Of a stretch of DNA of 18,471 nt, positions 5,892-12,046 are shown piece after piece. Under the pieces are notes generated by a model. The model made no database searches and was not told the DNA's origin. It saw only the letters and a list, made by a program, of their open reading frames with translations. A program made the translations under genes and the position numbers. The stretch comes from a bacterium ADurb.Bin374 (GTDB lineage Bacteria; Riflebacteria; Ozemobacteria; Ozemobacterales; Ozemobacteraceae), in contig MWAR01000090.1 in the NCBI GenBank assembly GCA_002068715.1, positions 1-18,471 of the forward strand, in the 5' to 3' direction. Every line of letters starts with the position of its first letter. Position 1 is the stretch's first letter.

Positions 5892-5946
5892 GGGTACCAA
5901 AGTGAAGGTAGCGAAGCGGAGTGGCGAAGAGAAAGGGAGAAATGAC

Positions 5947-6330
5947 ATGACAAAACATGAGAGAATGATGGCGGACATAAAGCGGCACGGCGAGCAACTG
6001 CTGGCCCTCTACCCGAACGCGGTCGAGCGCGATCCGGTCAAACTGTGCAAAAAGCTGTTTGCGGTCGAGCGCGAGGCCCGCCGGTACACGACGGACTACT
6101 GTAACGGCGACATTCAGCCGGACGAGGACTACGCGAACATCCGCGAACTGGACGGAAAGTTTCTCGGCATGGCCCGCGCGATTCTGGGCAAGGGCGGGCC
6201 TGCCATTGTGATCAACCACGATCCGCGCGGCTGCGCCCTCAAGATTGACAGCGACAATATGGCCGGCGTCGATCTGTACCGCGACATGGGCGGCTACGGC
6301 ATCATCGCGCCGACCTTCGACGGGGAATGA
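5947..6330 (+). CDS. Hypothetical phage protein (127 aa)
   Basis: The product MTKHERMMADIKRHGEQLLA... has a helical, charged N-terminal half and a second half with GPAIVINHDPRGCALKIDSD and DMGGYGIIAPTFDGE. The latter segments resemble a conserved phage hypothetical, from memory. ATG 5947 follows AAAGGGAG at 7 nt. A GTG at 5902 in the same frame has no site. Function unknown. Confidence 0.7.
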   Translation: MTKHERMMADIKRHGEQLLALYPNAVERDPVKLCKKLFAVEREARRYTTDYCNGDIQPDEDYANIRELDGKFLGMARAILGKGGPAIVINHDPRGCALKIDSDNMAGVDLYRDMGGYGIIAPTFDGE

Positions 6331-6361
6331 TGCAGGCATATTCGCCGAAAGGAACGAGAAA

Positions 6362-6955
6362 ATGATCAAGGTCAGAATCGGTTTCGAGACGAAGAAGAAC
6401 AACAGGGTCGAGACCCTCTGGGGCATCCGGCAGGAGCACCCTTATCCGACAATCGTCGGCAGTTGCGGCACCCTCGAGTGGGAGAACGGCGAAGGGCTGT
6501 TCCCCCAGTGGCGTCCATGCGACATGGAGAAACCCGGAATCGGCCAGCGATACCGTTGTGACCTGCTTCGCACCGACACGGACGGGCACGACCTGTCCAC
6601 GCGGGTCTCTTCGGCCGGATACGATCCGCACCCTGACGGCAAAAAGAATCCCGGCACGTTCGCTCTGCGGGGTGTCGATCTGGGCGAGATGAGCATCGAG
6701 TTCGGCAAAGATCCGCAGTGGGCCGACATAAGGGTGCGCGGCTTCGACCGCCCCTCGCCGAGCGAGCGCGAGTTCATCAAGGAGAACATCGTCAAGGTCT
6801 TGGCCGCTGCGGTCGACGCGCACCGCGATGAACTGAAGGCCGAGGCGATCCGCGAACTGCGGCTATTGGTGGCCGAGCGGCTCAAAGAGGCCCGCGAGCG
6901 GCTCTCCAAGATGGACAAGGAAATCACAGACGCCATCGACATCGCGGCGAAATGA
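6362..6955 (+). CDS. Hypothetical phage protein with C-terminal coiled coil (197 aa)
   Basis: Residues 1 to about 135 look like a globular beta-rich domain (IKVRIGFETKKNNRVETLWG; later GQRYRCDLLRTDTDGHDLST). From about residue 140 the sequence is a long charged helix with heptad-like spacing (ENIVKVLAAAVDAHRDELKA, then RELRLLVAERLKEARERLSK), which suggests oligomerisation. No catalytic motif is visible. The AAAGGAACGAG site favours the ATG at 6362; an in-frame ATG at 6245 lies inside the previous gene. Function unknown. Confidence 0.7.
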   Translation: MIKVRIGFETKKNNRVETLWGIRQEHPYPTIVGSCGTLEWENGEGLFPQWRPCDMEKPGIGQRYRCDLLRTDTDGHDLSTRVSSAGYDPHPDGKKNPGTFALRGVDLGEMSIEFGKDPQWADIRVRGFDRPSPSEREFIKENIVKVLAAAVDAHRDELKAEAIRELRLLVAERLKEARERLSKMDKEITDAIDIAAK

Positions 6956-6994
6956 GGAGAACGAAACCGACTTTGAAAGGGTGGAGGTGAGAAC

Positions 6995-7222
6995 ATGACG
7001 AAACAGGAGCAGATGATGTTTGTCCGCACTCTCGCGGACAGCATCGCGAGCGACATCGTGAAGAGTCTGGCCCGCGCGCCGGCGACTTGGGACGGCCACG
7101 AGCTGCGCTGCCTCTTCGCCGAAAAGGCCAAGGCGGCGGCATGGGGAACCGAGATCCGGCGGCATCCGCACGGCAAGCGGGCCAAGGACTACCGGAACGA
7201 CGTGATTGTCAACTATCTGTGA
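6995..7222 (+). CDS. Small hypothetical phage protein (75 aa)
   Basis: The product MTKQEQMMFVRTLADSIASD... is helical at first and then basic (EIRRHPHGKRAKDYRNDVIV). It shares the opening MTK(H/Q)E..MM with the protein at 5947, which may be chance or a shared start context. GGTGGAGGTGAG gives a good ribosome-binding site. The stop TGA forms hairpin copy 9. Function unknown. Confidence 0.65.
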   Translation: MTKQEQMMFVRTLADSIASDIVKSLARAPATWDGHELRCLFAEKAKAAAWGTEIRRHPHGKRAKDYRNDVIVNYL

Positions 7223-7237
7223 TTCTCGCAAGAATCG
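7220..7237 (+). repeat. Stop-codon hairpin copy 9
   Basis: TGATTCT-CGCA-AGAATCG, with an outer U-G pair. The TGA ends the 6995-7222 gene. GAAAGAGG for the next gene is adjacent. Confidence 0.85.
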
Positions 7238-7249
7238 GAAAGAGGCGAA

Positions 7250-7621
7250 ATGAAAGAAAACAGAAAGAAGAGTTTGCCAAAGTTCGGGGTTTTTGTTTGC
7301 AGCAGGACAAGCGCATATGGTCAACGTCCTTGCGACGAGGCGAAGTTGGTGCCCTATGTGTATGTGGACCGCAGGGAGGCGGACGATCCGATGAAGCTTA
7401 CCGGAGTCGGCGAGAGCTGGTACCGGAGCGGTCGCAATCACCGAATTGAAAACGGCAACATCGCGCGTGACTTCGACGAAAAAAGGTGGACCGTCCGAAT
7501 TAAAGACGCCGCCGCACTTGCCCGATTCGTTTTAAAACACGGGCAGGTTGTTCTCTCGATCAACAATGACGGCCTTGCGCCTTATTTCGAGATCGAGATT
7601 TATGATGACTATCGCGAATGA
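7250..7621 (+). CDS. Hypothetical phage protein (123 aa)
   Basis: The N-terminus is very basic (MKENRKKSLPKFGVFVCSRT). The middle has a pattern of short strands (VPYVYVDRREADDPMKLTGV; FDEKRWTVRIKDAAALARFV) and the end is acidic (FEIEIYDDYRE). This looks like a small alpha/beta protein of unknown family. GAAAGAGGCGAA precedes the ATG directly after hairpin copy 9. The next gene's AAGGAGG begins just after its stop. Confidence 0.65.
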   Translation: MKENRKKSLPKFGVFVCSRTSAYGQRPCDEAKLVPYVYVDRREADDPMKLTGVGESWYRSGRNHRIENGNIARDFDEKRWTVRIKDAAALARFVLKHGQVVLSINNDGLAPYFEIEIYDDYRE

Positions 7622-7634
7622 TGAAGGAGGGCAT

Positions 7635-7931
7635 GTGAAAGTAACGGCGACAAGCTCGTTCCACACAACGCTGAGCGTATCGTTCACGGGATGCAAAGAG
7701 GGCGTGAATGTCCGCAGGTTGAAAGGCCCGCGGGCGAAGTACTGTCTAGACTACAACAGCGCGAACACGCACGTTTGCGGCTGCGGATACCCAGTTTCGC
7801 GCACATCGTGGGACGCCGGAGAAAAGTTCGGTGTGGCTGGTGTGGCCGAATGCGGGGCGAACGGAGATCCCTACGGAAGCGGATATATCCGTTTCGAGAT
7901 ATACGATCTCTTTTCAAGAACGGCTGAGTGA
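7635..7931 (+). CDS. Hypothetical phage protein (98 aa)
   Basis: The GTG at 7635 is chosen because AAGGAGG sits 4 nt upstream; ATG codons further upstream in the same frame lack a site and overlap the previous gene. The product MKVTATSSFHTTLSVSFTGC... is beta-rich with a CGCGYPVSRTSWDAG motif and ends FEIYDLFSRTAE. The CGCG could bind metal. Family unknown. The stop TGA forms hairpin copy 10. Confidence 0.65.
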   Translation: MKVTATSSFHTTLSVSFTGCKEGVNVRRLKGPRAKYCLDYNSANTHVCGCGYPVSRTSWDAGEKFGVAGVAECGANGDPYGSGYIRFEIYDLFSRTAE

Positions 7932-7946
7932 TTCTCGCGGGAATCA
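7929..7946 (+). repeat. Stop-codon hairpin copy 10 (variant closing pair)
   Basis: TGATTCT-CGCG-GGAATCA. The A to G change in the 3' arm leaves a U-G pair next to the loop, so the stem can still form in RNA. The TGA ends the 7635-7931 gene. GAAAGGGC for the next gene follows. Confidence 0.85.
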
Positions 7947-7957
7947 GAAAGGGCAAA

Positions 7958-8332
7958 ATGAAAGAATGTATTCTGATCGAGTATGATCGCGTGCGGGTCG
8001 GCGACTGCATGTCCATGTGGTCGTGGACGATATGGAAACTCGCCGACGGCAAAGATGCTGCGTTGCTCGTAACCGACGACAGCCATACGCTGGAACAGGC
8101 GAAGGTCGACGCTCGGCTCGCTCTGGGCGAGACGGGCTGGGAAAAGGACGATCCGTTCGAGATCGTTCGCGACGGATACAGCGAGTCGAAGCGGCTTTTC
8201 CTGGCCCTTGAAGGGCTGGTGAAAGAGGTTCAGGCTCTGCACCTGAAAGTCAGGAAGGACTTTGGCCTGATGAAGGCATGCGCCTTCGCGTCGAAAGTGA
8301 TTCGCGAAATAAAAGAGGGAAGCGGAAAATGA
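7958..8332 (+). CDS. Hypothetical phage protein (124 aa)
   Basis: The product MKECILIEYDRVRVGDCMSM... has an N-terminal part with strands and Trp residues (WSWTIWKLADGKDAALLVTD). The C-terminal part is helical and basic (EVQALHLKVRKDFGLMKACA). I do not recognise it. The ATG at 7958 follows AAAGGGCAAA; an in-frame ATG at 7928 overlaps the hairpin and lacks a site. The stop overlaps the start of the glycosyltransferase-like gene (ATGA), so the two are probably coupled. Confidence 0.65.
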   Translation: MKECILIEYDRVRVGDCMSMWSWTIWKLADGKDAALLVTDDSHTLEQAKVDARLALGETGWEKDDPFEIVRDGYSESKRLFLALEGLVKEVQALHLKVRKDFGLMKACAFASKVIREIKEGSGK

Positions 8333-9024
8333 GCACATTCGGAGACATAAAGCTGTCTGCGGAGGATTGGGCTTTCACAGACAAGATCCTGAGTTCGGAC
8401 GCGCTGGCCGCGCAGCTCATTACGCGCGTCAAGGACCGCGTGCCGACATCGGTCATCCGCATGAGCGACGGCGAGCGGGCGGTCATAAAGCACGCCAAAG
8501 ACGGATCGCTCGCCGGGTTCCTGAAAGATCCGGTCTGGCTGAAACGGTTCGGACTGGAAGGGGCCGACATCCGCAAGGTCGGGGAGGAACTTCTGTTGGC
8601 AGGAAACAACGCCGACTATCTCGCTTGCACGGTGAGCGGGCTTTATTTGCCGCAGTACCGGGTTCATAATCTGTTCCCGGACCATCGTCAGTTTATCGAC
8701 TCGTTCTATCCCCGCATGTGGTGGGCCACTTACCGTGTCGGGGACGTGCTTAAAGCAGGGCAGGTCTTGATTCTGCACCGGAATCAGGCGGCGCTGGTGC
8801 CAAAGCTGGCCGAGCGGTACGGCTTGAAGGGCGTCGAGGGAATGACGCTCGATTCGTGGCGCGATCAGGAAGGGCTTCTGGAGCGCGTCAGGGAGCATCC
8901 CGCTTCGACCGTGCTGGTGAGCGGGGGACCGTCGGGCAAGCCGTTCTGCGTGAAACTGGCGCGGGTTGCGGGCAAGGTGGTGCTGGATGTCGGCGAGGCG
9001 ATGACAAACTGCTGGACGGCGTAG
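8329..9024 (+). CDS. GT-D-fold (DUF1792-like) glycosyltransferase-like protein (231 aa)
   Basis: Near residues 41-49 the motif SVIRMSDGE matches the R-(F/x)-GDGE signature of GT-D-type glycosyltransferases, in which the DGE (a DXE motif) binds metal and nucleotide sugar. The last 40 residues, VLVSGGPSGKPFCVKLARVA followed by VVLDVGEAM, match the family's C-terminal pattern of a glycine-rich loop and a final D-x-G strand. The length is near that of a single GT-D domain. Such an enzyme would transfer a sugar to an unknown acceptor, for example host surface glycan, a phage protein or DNA. No signal peptide or membrane segment is visible, so it should act in the cytosol. Assignment is from motif memory, not a search. 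The start overlaps the previous stop, with GGAAGCGG upstream. Confidence 0.6.
   Translation: MSTFGDIKLSAEDWAFTDKILSSDALAAQLITRVKDRVPTSVIRMSDGERAVIKHAKDGSLAGFLKDPVWLKRFGLEGADIRKVGEELLLAGNNADYLACTVSGLYLPQYRVHNLFPDHRQFIDSFYPRMWWATYRVGDVLKAGQVLILHRNQAALVPKLAERYGLKGVEGMTLDSWRDQEGLLERVREHPASTVLVSGGPSGKPFCVKLARVAGKVVLDVGEAMTNCWTA
8768..8786 (+). repeat. Intragenic hairpin-like copy with 5-nt loop
   Basis: TGATTCT-GCACC-GGAATCA lies within the glycosyltransferase-like gene, out of phase with its codons. The 3' arm has the same A to G change as copy 10, and the loop is one base longer. It may be a decayed or coincidental copy. Confidence 0.4.
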
Positions 9025-9047
9025 GCTTTCCGGCAAAAGGAGGCATT

Positions 9048-9374
9048 ATGAGCGATATGGTTGCGGAGCAGGCGACGGGATGCAGGGAGCGCGTCGCGGA
9101 CGGCGGTCAATTCTATGACGGCCGCGGCGAGAAGATCAGCGACACTGCCGCTCGGCGGCTGATTCGCGAAGGAGAGGCCGTGGAAGCCCCGAATGCCGGG
9201 GCAGGCTCGTACAGGGCCGTCGCGCGGCGGCTGGGCTATAAGAAGATCGAGGTGGAAAACTGGACATCTTCAGCGGGCGACTGGCAGTTCCGGTTGCACG
9301 GCGGACTGTTCCTGTTTCAGAACAACCGTTACCCGCTGAGCGGCTTCATGTACAGCGTAGGGAGAGGATACTGA
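9048..9374 (+). CDS. Hypothetical phage protein (108 aa)
   Basis: The product starts MSDMVAEQATGCRERVADGG. It continues with an Arg-rich helical middle (DTAARRLIREGEAVEAPNAG) and ends with aromatic strands (WQFRLHGGLFLFQNNRYPLS). AAAAGGAGG precedes the ATG at good spacing. The family is not recognised. The gene ends two bases before the next ATG and its end carries that gene's GGGAGAGG. Confidence 0.65.
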   Translation: MSDMVAEQATGCRERVADGGQFYDGRGEKISDTAARRLIREGEAVEAPNAGAGSYRAVARRLGYKKIEVENWTSSAGDWQFRLHGGLFLFQNNRYPLSGFMYSVGRGY

Positions 9375-9375
9375 A

Positions 9376-9609
9376 ATGAAACTTGACGGCAAGACGACAG
9401 AAGAACTGCTGGCGATGATCCGCGAAATCGAAGATGATCCGGCCAATCGTCAAAGCACGGGTTTGTATCTCTATACCGAAAAGGCGCGAAAGAAGACCGA
9501 CAAGATCGCCCGCGCAATAGCTGCGTTGGCTGCTGAAAAGCGCAGGCTCGCCGGAGATCCTGTGCCATGCAACGGATACAGCGGTCGGAAAAGCAACAGA
9601 AGAAGATAG
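9376..9609 (+). CDS. Small helical protein (77 aa)
   Basis: The product MKLDGKTTEELLAMIREIED... is a predicted long helix with heptad-like hydrophobic spacing through KIARAIAALAAEKRRLAG, then a short basic tail ending RKSNRRR. The basic end may touch nucleic acid, as an inference only. The start has GGGAGAGGATACTGAA upstream. Function unknown. Confidence 0.6.
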   Translation: MKLDGKTTEELLAMIREIEDDPANRQSTGLYLYTEKARKKTDKIARAIAALAAEKRRLAGDPVPCNGYSGRKSNRRR

Positions 9610-9619
9610 GGAGATCGAA

Positions 9620-10114
9620 ATGAAAGAGCATACGAAATACAGGATCGAGGGCTATTGTACCGCCGATGGCATCGGCAAAGGCTATGACGCCAGTTCGGAG
9701 GCGGACACGCTGAAAGAGGCCAAGGAGAAGGCCCGCTACATGCTCACGAAAGAGCATCGGGCAGCATGTGAGGCATCTGAGCCGCTCACGGTCGCCAGAG
9801 TCATGCGCGTTCTGGGCGGGGACGAGGACAAAGACGAGTTCGTCTGGCAGGTCGAGGCCAAGAAGAAGGGCTTTCGGTTCAATCCGGACAAGTGCGACGA
9901 GGATCAGCCGGAAGGCCCGAGCAACGGCCATCGGGCCGAAAACGCGGAGTTCGGCGTCAAAACGGCATGCCTTTCGCGCGGAGAGCATCCGAGCGTGGAC
10001 GAGGACAGCATCCGCGACATCATGGCCGATCTCTGCCACCTGTGCGACAGGGAGGGGTTGAACCCTGTGAAACTGTTCAATACGGCGAAACGCGACTGGC
10101 TCGCGGAAAGGTAG
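9620..10114 (+). CDS. Hypothetical phage protein (164 aa)
   Basis: The N-terminal 75 residues (KYRIEGYCTADGIGKGYDAS then a charged helix) resemble a small alpha/beta domain. An acidic linker around DEDKDEF and PDKCDEDQPEG follows. The C-terminal 40 residues hold a cysteine pair in DLCHLCDREGLNPVKLFNTA, where the CHLC pair may bind metal. A modest AGGGAG site precedes the ATG. Family unknown. Confidence 0.65.
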   Translation: MKEHTKYRIEGYCTADGIGKGYDASSEADTLKEAKEKARYMLTKEHRAACEASEPLTVARVMRVLGGDEDKDEFVWQVEAKKKGFRFNPDKCDEDQPEGPSNGHRAENAEFGVKTACLSRGEHPSVDEDSIRDIMADLCHLCDREGLNPVKLFNTAKRDWLAER

Positions 10115-10119
10115 GGCTT

Positions 10120-10476
10120 ATGCAAAGAACCTATGATCACAAAGAGAGCACAACCGCCGAGGCGGAGCGGCTGTGCGAACGGTTGGGGCCAGGCTGGGAG
10201 CCCCGCGTGTGGAGTAATGACGGCTGGCACTTCGAGGCACACTACAAAGGACTGATCCATGTTTATCCGTCTTCTCATGGCGGAACATGGTTCTGCGTTA
10301 TCGGCGAGTGCGGTATGCTTGCTTCGCTCGCTCCGGAAGGTATTCCGCATCTGACCGATCCGGTCGAGGTTGTGCGGCTGACGGTGGCCGGCTACAGGCG
10401 GAAATGGGTGGCCTTCAAAGCCGAGCAGGAAGAACTCGTCAGGGCGGGTGAAGAATGCTTGAAAGGAGATTTATGA
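10120..10476 (+). CDS. Hypothetical phage protein (118 aa)
   Basis: The product MQRTYDHKESTTAEAERLCE... is followed by WSNDGWHFEAHYKGLIHVYP and GGTWFCVIGECGM, a run of aromatic strands typical of small phage hypotheticals. It ends in a charged helix. The weak site GTAGGGC lies upstream of the ATG; upstream in-frame starts are inside the previous gene. The stop overlaps the next ATG (ATGA). Function unknown. Confidence 0.65.
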   Translation: MQRTYDHKESTTAEAERLCERLGPGWEPRVWSNDGWHFEAHYKGLIHVYPSSHGGTWFCVIGECGMLASLAPEGIPHLTDPVEVVRLTVAGYRRKWVAFKAEQEELVRAGEECLKGDL

Positions 10477-10994
10477 GCGACTGGAGACAGGCGGAATTGC
10501 CGCCGATGAAACCGGTGGAGCAAGGCAGGCTTCTAGCGCCGCCCTATGACGGAGGCCTCGTTTTCTTCGAGGTGAAGACAGGCGAGTGGGAACACGTTTG
10601 CCCCTGCCGGTTCGGCGAGGCGAGAATGTCCGGCGTCGGCAAGTGGAGCGGCGACAGCTACCGCTACGACATATTCGAGAGAGGGGAGGGCTACGGCAAG
10701 CAGATCGCTCTCCGCTGGTGGAACGGGGCTGGAGAGGGCTGGCTGATCGACACGGACAAGAGCCGGCGAGGCGAGGAGAATCTGCTTCGGCACATTTCAG
10801 GTCTCGGAATCGAGAGCGTACGCTGGGACTTCTGCCACAATATTTGGGAAGCTGCGACAAAATCGGCCGATGCGGCGGCGGCAGGAGAGCGTCAGGCGCT
10901 GTTCGACGCCTTCTGCGAAGGAAGGTTGAAGAAGCGCAAACGGAACGGCGTATGGCGCATGGTGATTCTTCCGAGAATCAAGGAGGACGCGTGA
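10473..10994 (+). CDS. Hypothetical phage protein (173 aa) whose 3' end runs through a hairpin copy
   Basis: The product MSDWRQAELPPMKPVEQGRL... has a beta-rich middle (YDGGLVFFEVKTGEWEHVCP; YGKQIALRWWNGAGEGWLID) and a helical, basic C-terminus. The last residues, MVILPRIKEDA, are encoded by hairpin copy 11 and the next gene's ribosome-binding site, because the hairpin's TGA is out of phase here. This suggests that the tail was extended when an original stop moved out of frame. AAAGGAGATTT supports ATG 10473. Family unknown. Confidence 0.7.
   Translation: MSDWRQAELPPMKPVEQGRLLAPPYDGGLVFFEVKTGEWEHVCPCRFGEARMSGVGKWSGDSYRYDIFERGEGYGKQIALRWWNGAGEGWLIDTDKSRRGEENLLRHISGLGIESVRWDFCHNIWEAATKSADAAAAGERQALFDAFCEGRLKKRKRNGVWRMVILPRIKEDA
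10963..10980 (+). repeat. Hairpin copy 11, inside the 3' end of an ORF
   Basis: TGATTCT-TCCG-AGAATCA, a perfect 7-bp stem with a UNCG-type loop (UCCG). It has the usual position just before the next gene's AAGGAGG, but its TGA is one base out of phase with the upstream gene. That gene continues for four more codons and a TGA. Confidence 0.85.
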
Positions 10995-11245
10995 ACGGAA
11001 AACTGACTGCGGAACAGGTGATCGACATCGCGCAGAAGGAGAACCCGGACGTTCGGTTCGGCGTCTACAAGGGCGGGACGGGGGTCGGCGTGTTCACCAA
11101 GGCGCTGAACGCTTGGCATCCTGTCTTCGCGCGCACGGTAGACGGCGGCTGGCGGTCTGTGGCCTGCAACTACAATGTGAACGGCCAGCCGGTCTGGCGT
11201 CAAGAAGACTGGACCGACTACAAAGGCAAAACGGAGGGCGTATGA
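10991..11245 (+). CDS. Small hypothetical phage protein (84 aa)
   Basis: The GTG at 10991 follows AAGGAGG at 4 nt and overlaps the upstream stop (GTGA). The product MNGKLTAEQVIDIAQKENPD... continues with YKGGTGVGVFTKALNAWHPV and ends with VWRQEDWTDYKGKTEGV. The strand-rich, Trp-rich layout is typical of small phage proteins. I cannot name the family. It overlaps the next gene by ATGA. Confidence 0.65.
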   Translation: MNGKLTAEQVIDIAQKENPDVRFGVYKGGTGVGVFTKALNAWHPVFARTVDGGWRSVACNYNVNGQPVWRQEDWTDYKGKTEGV

Positions 11246-11520
11246 CGCAGAAACACGGGACGCGGGCTATGTACTGCCTGCACGGCTGCCGATGCGGGGC
11301 ATGCACGGCGGCGAACTCGGCCTATCGCTGGGCGGAGCGCAAGAAGTTGGGCTGGGACGCCCCAATCCTGAAAAGGCTCACGGTGGCATCGGGAGTCGGG
11401 CCGGACGGCGGCAAAATGACCGTTCCGGCCGCGGTGGTGGCGGAAGCAATAAACGCGCTGTCTGACGAAATCCGCATGACGGCGCTCTCGATCATGTGGA
11501 AGAAAAGAAAGAAGGTCTGA
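11242..11520 (+). CDS. Small HGTR...GCRC cysteine-motif protein (92 aa)
   Basis: Residues 5-30 read HGTRAMYCLHGCRCGACTAA and onward, that is H-G-T-x(4)-C-x(3)-C-x-C-x(2)-C. From memory, a very similar HGTR.Y..GCRC..C..AN..Y pattern recurs in small phage and actinobacterial proteins of unknown role and probably binds zinc. The C-terminal half (VAEAINALSDEIRMTALSIM) is helical with a basic tail KKRKKV. It overlaps both neighbours by a few bases and has GGAGGGCGT upstream of its start. A DNA-binding role is plausible but unproven. Confidence 0.7.
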   Translation: MTQKHGTRAMYCLHGCRCGACTAANSAYRWAERKKLGWDAPILKRLTVASGVGPDGGKMTVPAAVVAEAINALSDEIRMTALSIMWKKRKKV

Positions 11521-11521
11521 A

Positions 11522-12034
11522 ATGGACATTTTCGCGGACACGCCGGAACTGATGACGGCGAAGGACTATCACCTCGAGCGCGTCAAACGGCGAGGATTGC
11601 GGGACACACCGGACACGAGAATCAGGTCGATGCAACTGTTGGGCGAAGCTTTATGGAACGCTTTCGACGCCGGACTGCCGCTGAACGCCGATGCGGTCAT
11701 CGCTCTTCGGGACAATGTCGGCCCTAATCCAGAATGCAACGGATACATCCGTCATGGCGACTGCTACGTCTGGCGCAACGGGATCAAATGCGCGGCGATA
11801 AGCCACGGCGGAAAGGTATACGAGGGCAAGCGGCACAGCGACATCATTCTGTCCTGCATCAGGGAAGGCGTCAAGATGCGTCCTTTGCCGGAGCCGGATC
11901 AGTTCGGTTTCGTCACGGACGGCGGGAGGTTTGTCGGGCGCGATGAGGCGTTGCGTATCGCCCTTGAGGCCGGGCAGGTAAAGGCCGGTCACACGCTCAG
12001 CGACAGAATCCTGCACAGTGACGACATCTTGTGA
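11522..12034 (+). CDS. Phage protein with conserved GFVT..GRFV..DEALRIA..AGQ C-terminal module (170 aa)
   Basis: The last 65 residues, HSDIILSCIREGVKMRPLPE then FGFVTDGGRFVGRDEALRIA and EAGQVKAG..., end in a L-HSDDIL motif. I recognise this as a C-terminal module common in phage proteins (HxxII..., GFVTS.GRFV.R.EA..IA..AGQ...LxSEDLW-like). Its function is not known to me. The first 100 residues have no recognised fold but contain a short CNGYIRHGDCYVWRNGIKC stretch. The start follows AAGAAAGAAGGTCTGAA with a moderate site. It lies in the run after hairpin copy 11. Confidence 0.7.
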   Translation: MDIFADTPELMTAKDYHLERVKRRGLRDTPDTRIRSMQLLGEALWNAFDAGLPLNADAVIALRDNVGPNPECNGYIRHGDCYVWRNGIKCAAISHGGKVYEGKRHSDIILSCIREGVKMRPLPEPDQFGFVTDGGRFVGRDEALRIALEAGQVKAGHTLSDRILHSDDIL

Positions 12035-12046
12035 AGGGAGGTTAAT

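Noticed and set aside
6952..6990. Micro-ORF MRRTKPTLKGWR overlapping the 6362 gene stop
   Set aside because: It has no good ribosome-binding site of its own; the GGTGGAGG belongs to the gene at 6995.
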